A stretch of DNA of 15,497 nt from NCBI GenBank assembly GCA_016190025.1, contig JACPRG010000155.1, positions 1-15,497 of the forward strand, given 5' to 3'. Source of the DNA: Candidatus Tectimicrobiota bacterium. Lineage in GTDB: Bacteria > UBA8248 > JACPRG01. This document shows, in pieces, positions 6,765 to 11,860 of this stretch. The notes under the pieces are model-generated. The model worked only from the letters and a program-made list of their open reading frames with translations, had not been told where the DNA came from and made no database searches. Numbering within the stretch: the first letter of the stretch is position 1; every line of letters begins with the position of its first letter. Both the position numbers and the translations under genes were made by a program.

Positions 6765-7058
6765 TCACCCGGAACCGGGAGGTCTCAGGCCCGCGCCTTT
6801 ACAAACGGTCACGCACGACCAGCCCGCCTCGCTCCGGCGCCTTTCGACCCGGAGGCCGGCGGTCTTTAAACTCTCTTCCGGATCGGCGGCTCGGTTGTGC
6901 CGCGCGTTTTCCCGCGCGGCGTGACAGGCACCGGGGTCGACGTCCACTGCCGTCACGCGGCAGCCTCGGGACGATTGGGCCGCCGCGATCCCCAATATAC
7001 CCGACCCGCAGCCGATGTCGAGGACCCGCCTCCTTCCCGGGTCGTCCGGGAGGGTCAA
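6765..7058 (-). pseudogene. prmA: prmA remnant: ribosomal protein L11 methyltransferase lacking its N-terminal domain and catalytic middle
   Basis: Between dnaJ and rsmE, where many bacteria carry prmA, an open frame of 97 codons encodes only parts of a PrmA-like enzyme. Residues 12-24 (VLDIGCGSGILGI) are SAM-binding motif I, and VTAVDVDPGACHAARENARHN (36-55) is the following acidic-loop strand and helix. The sequence then jumps to LKTAGLRVERRRSEAGWSCVTV (64-85), which matches the C-terminal edge of PrmA. About 60-75 residues that normally lie between, including the N-P/N-I-L-type catalytic strand, are absent, as is the roughly 120-residue N-terminal substrate domain. A TTG (7056-7058) overlaps the dnaJ stop as ATTGA, with GAGGGG just upstream, so it may still be translated by coupling. 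It cannot be a normal L11 methyltransferase. It is either a decaying gene with no frameshift yet or a repurposed SAM-binding miniprotein. Confidence 0.65.
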
Positions 7059-8230
7059 TCGCCCCTCGCCCCCCGGCCCTTTCGTTTCCCGGCCCGGAGC
7101 CGGCGCAGTTTGGAGAAGAGGCCGGAGAGGGGGGAGCGCCTGCCCCTTTCGGGGTTTTCCGGGGGGCGTTCGGGGACTGCGTCCGTTCGGGCGAACTGCC
7201 TCAGCAGATCCCGCTGTTTCCGGTTTATCCGGGTCGGCGTCTCGGCGCGCACGTGGACCAGCTGATCCCCCCGGGCGCCCCCGCCCGGCTTGGGAAGGCC
7301 CTTGCCCCGGAGGCGGAAGGTGCTGCCGGACTGGGTCCCCGCGGGGATCTTGAGGAGGGACGGGGCGCCGAGGGTGGGGACGCTCACCTCTGCGCCCAGG
7401 GCCGCTTCGATCATGGACACGGTGAGCGTGCAGTGAACGTCCGTCCCCTCCCGGCGGAAGAATTTGTGGGGGTGGACGCCGATGGTCACAAGCAGGTCGC
7501 CCGGCCCTCCCCCGCGGGTTCCCGCGTCGCCCGCGCTCCGGACTTTCAGCCGCGTCCCTCCCTCGGCTCCGGGGGGGATCCGGACGTTCAGGGTCCTCTC
7601 CCGGGGGATCCTTCCAGCCCCCCCGCAGCGTTTGCAGGCGTCCAGGATGACTTCCCCCGTGCCGCCGCAGGCCCGGCAGGGGACCCGCATGCTCAGCAGG
7701 CCGTGCTGCCGCAGGACGTATCCCGGGCCGCCGCAGACCACGCACGTCTGGGGCCGGCTGCGGGCGTGCGTTCCGTTCCCCCCGCACTGGTCACAAGTTT
7801 CCAGCCGCGTGATGGGAAGGGGCTTCGCGGCCCCCGCTGCGATCTCTTCCAGGGTGATGGTCAGGTGGCGCTTCAGGTCTTTCCCGCGCTCCGCCCGGGA
7901 GGCGAAGCCCGATTCAGGCCGCGCGAAGAGGTCGGAGAACAGATGCTCAAAGATCTCGGAGAAGTTCGTCCCGGACCCGAAAGGGGAGGGCCCGGCCGTC
8001 CGCATCGGGGAGGGCCGAAAGCCCCACCGGTCGAAGTCGGCCCGCTTTTTGGGGTCCCGCAGGACCTCGTACGCGCCGCAGACCTCCTTGAACCGCTCCT
8101 CGGACTCCTTGTCGCCCGGGTTGCGGTCGGGGTGGTACTGCTTGGCGAGGCGGCGGTACGCCCGCTTGATCTCTGCTTCGTCCGCGCCGGGGGGGACGCC
8201 CAGGATCTGGTACGGGTTGTTTTGGGGCAT
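7055..8230 (-). CDS. dnaJ: Chaperone protein DnaJ (class A)
   Basis: This Hsp40 co-chaperone stimulates DnaK ATPase and delivers substrates. Its 391 residues contain a J-domain (about 6-70) with His33-Pro34-Asp35, a short Gly/Phe stretch (about 70-92), four complete CxxCxGxG zinc motifs (Cys146/149, 163/166, 185/188, 199/202) and two C-terminal beta domains. It ends in an unusual basic tail (about 353-391, rich in Arg, Lys and Gly). All functional residues are intact. The ATG at 8228-8230 follows grpE by 21 bases; the ribosome binding site is weak. The gene belongs to the hrcA-grpE-dnaJ operon, but dnaK, normally just upstream, is not in the cluster. The stop codon overlaps the start of the prmA remnant. 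Confidence 0.95.
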   Translation of the reverse strand: MPQNNPYQILGVPPGADEAEIKRAYRRLAKQYHPDRNPGDKESEERFKEVCGAYEVLRDPKKRADFDRWGFRPSPMRTAGPSPFGSGTNFSEIFEHLFSDLFARPESGFASRAERGKDLKRHLTITLEEIAAGAAKPLPITRLETCDQCGGNGTHARSRPQTCVVCGGPGYVLRQHGLLSMRVPCRACGGTGEVILDACKRCGGAGRIPRERTLNVRIPPGAEGGTRLKVRSAGDAGTRGGGPGDLLVTIGVHPHKFFRREGTDVHCTLTVSMIEAALGAEVSVPTLGAPSLLKIPAGTQSGSTFRLRGKGLPKPGGGARGDQLVHVRAETPTRINRKQRDLLRQFARTDAVPERPPENPERGRRSPLSGLFSKLRRLRAGKRKGRGARGD

Positions 8231-8251
8231 GGGGTCGCGGCCGGCGGGGCC

Positions 8252-8842
8252 CTATTCTTCTTCCCGGGGGAGGGGTTTCGCCACCACCACGCGGCTGGGC
8301 CGGAGCACGCGGCCGCCGAGGGAATACCCCTTTTGGACCTCCTCGATGACGGTGTCGCCGGGGTGGTCCGCCGTCTCGACGACCATGACCGCCTCGTGCA
8401 GGTTGGGGTCGAACGGCTGGGCGAGGGCCTGGATCTCCTGAAGCCCGTGGCGGGCCAGGACCTCCCGGAAGGCCTTGAGGACCAGCTCGATGCCCTCTTT
8501 CACGGCGGCCCCGCTCTCGCCCTCGGCCGGGATGGAGTCGCCGGCGCGCTCGATGCCGTCCAGGACGGGCAGCAGGTCCGCGATCACGCGCTCGCCGGCG
8601 CGCTCCCGGATCTCCTGCTGCTCGCGGGCGGCGCGCTTTCGGAAATTGTCGAACTCCGCGAGCAGGCGCAGGTGCCGGTCCCGGAGCTCGTCCAGCTCGC
8701 GCTGCGGGGACTCGAGGGTCCCCGGCGCCTGGGCCGGAGATTCCGGGGCCTCCCCCGCTCCGCTGGCGGGGGCCGTCTCTTCTTTGGGTCTCTCGGCGGT
8801 TTCGGAAAGGTCCCGCGCTTCCTCGGTTCGGTCTTCGCTCAC
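8252..8842 (-). CDS. grpE: Nucleotide exchange factor GrpE
   Basis: GrpE releases ADP from DnaK. From the GTG at 8840-8842 the protein has 196 residues, the usual size. It has an acidic, low-complexity N-terminus, then a long coiled-coil helix (ELDELRDRHLRLLAEFDNFRKR, with the family's FDNFRKR). The conserved C-terminal beta domain contains FDPNLHEAVMVV and VQKGYSLGGRVLRPSRVVVAK. I prefer this start because GAGG lies 7 bases upstream. The frame stays open back to a TTG at 8989, but that extension is basic, proline-rich and unlike GrpE. The 189-base gap behind hrcA contains two overlapping hairpins. GrpE is followed directly by dnaJ rather than dnaK. Confidence 0.93.
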   Translation of the reverse strand: MSEDRTEEARDLSETAERPKEETAPASGAGEAPESPAQAPGTLESPQRELDELRDRHLRLLAEFDNFRKRAAREQQEIRERAGERVIADLLPVLDGIERAGDSIPAEGESGAAVKEGIELVLKAFREVLARHGLQEIQALAQPFDPNLHEAVMVVETADHPGDTVIEEVQKGYSLGGRVLRPSRVVVAKPLPREEE

Positions 8843-8877
8843 GGATTCCCTCGTCGGTTCCTTCGGGCGCCCGGCCT

Positions 8878-8908
8878 GCCCCCGACTGCTCCTTTCGGGG
8901 GCCTGGCG
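8878..8908. repeat. Palindromic repeat, copy 1 (upstream of grpE)
   Basis: The arms CCCCCGA (8879-8885) and TCGGGGG (8895-8901) flank CTGCTCCTT. The element with its trailing TGGCG recurs at 11391-11420 with two substitutions in the loop and one single-base gap. This copy is in the gap between hrcA and grpE. Confidence 0.55.
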
Positions 8909-8929
8909 GCGCTGAGGGTCGCCAGGCCC
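8879..8929 (-). promoter_or_regulatory. Two mutually exclusive hairpins in the hrcA-grpE gap
   Basis: In the minus-strand transcript a perfect 10-bp stem (8929-8920 with 8908-8899, 11-base loop) comes first. A 7-bp stem follows (8901-8895 with 8885-8879), whose loop exposes AAGGAG. The two stems share 8899-8901, so only one can form fully. No T-run follows. They may attenuate, protect or process the message between hrcA and grpE; this is inference from base pairing alone. Confidence 0.35.
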
Positions 8930-9031
8930 TTCATCCCAGGCGGGCGTCCGTCCGGTGAAGCAGGGTTCCGTCCAGGCTCGATCGGACAAGCGGTCAAGAG
9001 AATCGGCTGTCTGGAAAGGGGGAGACGGGCG

Positions 9032-10123
9032 TCAGCGGGCGGCTTGCGCCGCAAGCACCTGACTCAGCACGGACGCGGTCTGATCGACCAGGGCCATGAT
9101 GCGGGGGTAGGGCATCCGCTTCGGGCCGACCACCCCCAGCGTCCCCAGGTTCTGCGTGCCGTCGCCGTAGCTCCTGGTCACGAGCGCGCACTGGGTCATG
9201 GCCTCGATTTCGTTCTCCGAGCCGATGTGGACGGAGATGCCCTCCGCCTCCATGCACCTGTCCAGGATGGAGATGAGCTTTTCCTTCTTCTCGAAGGTCT
9301 CGAACAGCGCCCGCATCTTGTCCACGTCCGCCTGGAATTCCGGCTGCTCGAAGATGTGGTTGGTCCCCCCGAGGAAGAACCCGTCGCCTTCCTTCGCGGT
9401 TTCCAGAAAGGCTTTTTGGCTCATTTTCCGGGTCTCGCGGTAGAGGATGTCGATCTCCCGCTTGTGCTCGATCATCTGCAGGGAGACCCGCCGGCGAATG
9501 TCCCGCAGGGTCAAGCCCTGGTACTCCTCGTTCAAGCACCGCGCGATCTTGTCGAGGAGCTCCTGGGGAAGGTCTTCCTCCAGCTCCACGGACCGGTCCT
9601 GGACCATCCCGTTCTTCGCCACCACGATGACCAGGGCGGCCTTGGGCCGGAGCTTGATGAACCGGACCTGGCTGAGGACCATCTTGGAGAGGTTCGGCAG
9701 GAGGACCACGCTGGCCTGGTGCGTCAGGGAGGAGAGAACCTTCGACGTCTGCTCCAGCACGGCCTCCAGACTCAGGGAGCGGGCTTGGTAGTAGCCGACC
9801 CAGATGCGCTCCACTTCCTTGCGGGGGAGGGGAGGCAGCCTGTTGAGCTGGTCCACGTAAAAGCGGTATGTCTTGTCGGTTGGAACGCGCCCGGCCGAGG
9901 TGTGCGGCTGCTCCAGGTATCCTTTCTCGGTCAGCTCGGCGAGCTCGTTCCGGATGGTCGCGGAGCTCAAGTTCCGGACGTACTTGCGAGCCAGCGTTTT
10001 GGAGCCGATCGGCTCGGCTGTCTCGACGAAGCTCAAAAGCACGCCGAGAAGAATTTCCCGCTGTCGCTCCGTCAGTCGGCCCGAATAGGCAAACATCTGC
10101 GGTTTTGACTCCAGCCGGCCCAT
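9032..10123 (-). CDS. hrcA: Heat-inducible transcription repressor HrcA
   Basis: HrcA represses class I heat-shock operons by binding the CIRCE inverted repeat and is kept active by GroE. The protein has about 363 residues, close to the family norm. An N-terminal winged helix (LTERQREILLGVLLSFVETA ... GSKTLARKYVRNLSSATIRNELAELTEKGYLEQPHTSAGRVPTDKTYRFYV) is followed by the GAF-like and insertion domains and the C-terminal LGVVGPKRMPYPRIMALVD signature. The ATG at 10121-10123 is my choice. A TTG at 10132 and an ATG at 10095 are in frame, and none has a strong ribosome binding site. It is the first gene of the operon and sits behind a good promoter. I could not find CIRCE (TTAGCACTC-N9-GAGTGCTAA) near it. 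Confidence 0.94.
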   Translation of the reverse strand: MGRLESKPQMFAYSGRLTERQREILLGVLLSFVETAEPIGSKTLARKYVRNLSSATIRNELAELTEKGYLEQPHTSAGRVPTDKTYRFYVDQLNRLPPLPRKEVERIWVGYYQARSLSLEAVLEQTSKVLSSLTHQASVVLLPNLSKMVLSQVRFIKLRPKAALVIVVAKNGMVQDRSVELEEDLPQELLDKIARCLNEEYQGLTLRDIRRRVSLQMIEHKREIDILYRETRKMSQKAFLETAKEGDGFFLGGTNHIFEQPEFQADVDKMRALFETFEKKEKLISILDRCMEAEGISVHIGSENEIEAMTQCALVTRSYGDGTQNLGTLGVVGPKRMPYPRIMALVDQTASVLSQVLAAQAAR

Positions 10124-10165
10124 CCCACCCAAAGGCGGCGACCCATGCGCCTTCTCGTCCTAAAA

Positions 10166-10194
10166 AAACTAGTGATTCTGTGCGGCCTTGTCAA
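10166..10194 (-). promoter_or_regulatory. sigma70-type promoter of the hrcA operon
   Basis: On the minus strand TTGACA (10189-10194) is followed after 17 bases by TAGTTT (10166-10171). Transcription would begin near 10158, about 35 bases before hrcA. No CIRCE-like inverted repeat overlaps it. Instead the -35 box forms one arm of a dyad (TGTCAA, 14 bases, TTGACA) whose other arm is a -35-like box facing the DNA glycosylase gene. Confidence 0.6.
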
Positions 10195-10208
10195 TCGAAA
10201 ACGCCCGC

Positions 10209-10237
10209 TTGACAGGCCCCCTCCGGCCTGAGAGACT
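10209..10237 (+). promoter_or_regulatory. Possible divergent promoter for the DNA glycosylase gene
   Basis: TTGACA (10209-10214) is a perfect -35 box, but 17 bases on the candidate -10 is only GAGACT (10232-10237), three of six matches. It would give a leader of about 45 bases. The call rests mainly on the -35 box and on its symmetry with the hrcA promoter. Confidence 0.35.
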
Positions 10238-10290
10238 GCCAGGGCCATGATTTCCCTTATTTTTCCGATAGTTCCGAGGATTCACCGCCG

Positions 10291-11082
10291 ATGCCCAGCA
10301 AAGACGCGGCCCCTTCGGCCCGGGCGCCCCGCAGCGAGCGCAGGGTGTCGCCCCGGGTCCTGATGGAGGTGTACCGCCGCCTGCTTCGCCGCTTCGGGCC
10401 CCGGGGCTGGTGGCCCGCAGAGGCCCCCTTCGAGGTCTGCGTCGGCGCCATCCTGGTGCAAAACACCTCCTGGGCCAACGCCGCCCGGGCCATCGCCAAC
10501 CTGAAGGGCCGCAACCTGCTCTCCCCCGAGACCCTGCGGGACATCCCCGCCGCCCGCCTGTCGGCTCTCATTCGCCCGGCCCGGTTCTTCAACATGAAAG
10601 CGGAGCGGCTGAAGACCTTTATCCGGTTCCTCTGGGACGCCCACGGGGGAAGCTTGGACCGGCTTTTCCGCCTCCCGACCGGCCCCCTCCGAGAGACCCT
10701 GCTGGCATTGAAGGGGATCGGCCCGGAGACGGCGGACTCTATCCTGCTGTACGCGGCGGGGCGTCCCGTTTTCGTGGTGGACGCCTATACCCACCGGATC
10801 TTCGCGCGGCTGGGCCTGTACGCGGGGCCGTCGGCGGGGCGGGAGGGTTACGCGGCCCTTCAGGGCGTCTTCCACGGGAGCCTCCCGCGGAAGGCCCCCC
10901 TGTACAACGAGTATCACGCCCTCCTGGTCGAGCTGGGAAAGGAGCACTGCCGCACCCTGCCGATCTGCGGGTCTTGTCCCTTGCGGGCGATCTGCCCGTA
11001 TCCGGATTCCGTCCCCGGCCGGCCGGGCGTCGGGCGGGGAGGGAAAAGAAGGGGAGGCGGTTTTGGGGTTTCCCTCGGGTGA
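10291..11082 (+). CDS. HhH-GPD DNA glycosylase, endonuclease III-like, with [4Fe-4S] cluster
   Basis: This 263-residue base-excision-repair enzyme belongs to the endonuclease III superfamily. The opening FEVCVGAILVQNTSWANAARAI (47-68) corresponds to the substrate-pocket helices. The helix-hairpin-helix is LKGIGPETADSILLYA (140-155), and the catalytic aspartate is Asp164 in VVDAYTHRIFARLGL. Cys220, Cys226, Cys229 and Cys235 are the cluster ligands, with spacing C-x5-C-x2-C-x5-C, one residue shorter than the classical C-x6 first gap. Where endonuclease III has its lyase lysine (GRKTA) this protein has Glu146 (GPETA). It is therefore probably a monofunctional glycosylase, closer to 3-methyladenine (MagIII-like) enzymes, than a bifunctional lyase. 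The ATG at 10291 has GAGGA ten bases upstream. The gene overlaps the next by 20 bases. A Gly/Arg-rich tail (about 243-258) is encoded where the next gene's ribosome binding site lies. Confidence 0.88.
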   Translation: MPSKDAAPSARAPRSERRVSPRVLMEVYRRLLRRFGPRGWWPAEAPFEVCVGAILVQNTSWANAARAIANLKGRNLLSPETLRDIPAARLSALIRPARFFNMKAERLKTFIRFLWDAHGGSLDRLFRLPTGPLRETLLALKGIGPETADSILLYAAGRPVFVVDAYTHRIFARLGLYAGPSAGREGYAALQGVFHGSLPRKAPLYNEYHALLVELGKEHCRTLPICGSCPLRAICPYPDSVPGRPGVGRGGKRRGGGFGVSLG

Positions 11083-11641
11083 GATCCGTTTCGTCGCGGA
11101 CATCACGGTGGGCAAGGCCGCCAAGTGGCTGCGGATCTTGGGGTTCGACGCCTGTTTCATGCGCAGGCTCGACGAGGGGTTTCTGGCCGCCCGCCTGGCG
11201 GAAGGCCGCATCCTCATCACCCGGGACAGCCGGCTCGCCGTCCGGCGGGGCATGACGAACGCGCTCCTTTTGACGGCCGATGACCCCGCGGCGCAGGTGG
11301 CGGATATCCTGCGCCGCCTGGGTCTCGTGGAGGCCGTGAGGGAGGCCGTCGGGCGTCTTGAGGCCGAGACCCACGGCCCGCCGGCGGCCGGCCCCCGACT
11401 GCCGCTTTCGGGGGCTGGCGCCGGGTGGCCGAGGCCCCTGTCCCGGTGCATCCGCTGCAATGAGCCTTTGGCCGAGGTCTCCCGGGCGGAGGCGGCGCCG
11501 GAGGTCCCGGACTTTACCTGGGCGACGCAGGGGAGGTTTCAGCGCTGTCCCGTCTGCCGCCGGGTCTACTGGCCGGGCACGCACCGCGAGCGGATCCTCG
11601 CGGCCCTTGCGGCGCTGGGGCCGGGCTGCGGCAGTCGGTGA
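11063..11641 (+). CDS. Mut7-C (DUF82) PIN-fold putative RNase with zinc ribbon
   Basis: The 192-residue protein has the two-part architecture of bacterial Mut7-C proteins. The PIN-like part (about 8-90) shows VADITVGKAAKWLRILGFD (11-29), with conserved Asp13, and GRILITRDSRLAVRR (48-62), with Asp55. A C-terminal zinc ribbon has CIRC (129-132) and CPVC (162-165), then RRVYWPGTHRERI, the usual ending. The family is predicted to be a metal-dependent RNase; activity in bacteria is little studied. The TTG at 11063-11065 has GGGGAGG about 5 bases upstream and overlaps the DNA glycosylase gene, so the two are co-translated. The linker (about 108-122) contains a copy of a palindromic DNA element in frame, in a part of the protein with no conserved residues. 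Confidence 0.87.
   Translation: MGFPSGEIRFVADITVGKAAKWLRILGFDACFMRRLDEGFLAARLAEGRILITRDSRLAVRRGMTNALLLTADDPAAQVADILRRLGLVEAVREAVGRLEAETHGPPAAGPRLPLSGAGAGWPRPLSRCIRCNEPLAEVSRAEAAPEVPDFTWATQGRFQRCPVCRRVYWPGTHRERILAALAALGPGCGSR
11391..11420. repeat. Palindromic repeat, copy 2 (inside the Mut7-C gene)
   Basis: The arms CCCCCGA (11392-11398) and TCGGGGG (11408-11414) flank CTGCCGCTT, and TGGCG follows. It matches the copy at 8878-8908 except for two loop bases and one missing C. It encodes linker residues about 110-119 of the Mut7-C protein between its nuclease-like part and zinc ribbon. Confidence 0.55.
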
Positions 11642-11652
11642 GAAAGGAGGAT

Positions 11653-11686
11653 GGCGACAAATCGCCTCCGACAAAAATCTGTTGTC
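11653..11686 (+). other. Two small hairpins after the Mut7-C gene
   Basis: GGCGA (11653-11657) pairs with TCGCC (11662-11666) around CAAA. GACAA (11670-11674) pairs with TTGTC (11682-11686) around 7 bases. The first has no T-run and so is a poor terminator. The second overlaps a possible -35 box and could be an operator for the kinase gene. The rest of the 11642-11860 gap has no gene that I can support. Confidence 0.3.
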
Positions 11687-11697
11687 ACTCGTGAAAA

Positions 11698-11712
11698 TGG
11701 CCTCTAATTTGC
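11698..11712 (+). promoter_or_regulatory. Candidate sigma54 (-24/-12) promoter, with overlapping weak sigma70 alternative
   Basis: TGGC (11698-11701) and TTGC (11709-11712) are separated by exactly 7 bases, the spacing of sigma54 promoters, with GG and GC dinucleotides 12 bases apart. Transcription would start near 11724 and give a leader of about 137 bases to the kinase. A sigma70 reading of the same stretch is TTGTCA (11682-11687), 17 bases, TAATTT (11705-11710), a weaker -10. Which one is used cannot be told from sequence. Confidence 0.4.
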
Positions 11713-11860
11713 AGGAAAGGGTCGGGCGCGGGAAATCCGGCTTGCCCCTACGGGGTCTCGGAATACGGCGCAGGGAGAGAACGAAACGTCGGGCTTCGCA
11801 GAAGGGGGGTCCGAAATCCCCGAGCCCTCCCACACCAGTCAGGGGCGACATCATTGTCCA

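Noticed and set aside
7141..7165. A third copy of the palindromic repeat in the dnaJ tail (CCCCTTTCGGGG)
   Set aside because: It shares only the CTTTCGGGG half and lacks the CCCCCGACTGC arm, so I treat it as chance.
8843..8989. N-terminal extension of GrpE to the TTG at 8989
   Set aside because: The extra 49 residues do not resemble GrpE and contain the hairpin repeat. The GTG at 8842 has a proper ribosome binding site and gives the normal length.
6725..10108. A very long plus-strand open frame (over 1100 codons) across rsmE to hrcA
   Set aside because: It is the antisense of well-recognised minus-strand genes. Long antisense frames are common in GC-rich coding DNA, and the translation has no recognisable domain.
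11651..11707. An 18-codon ATG frame just after the Mut7-C stop
   Set aside because: AGGAGG abuts the ATG with no spacing and the peptide has no recognisable feature.
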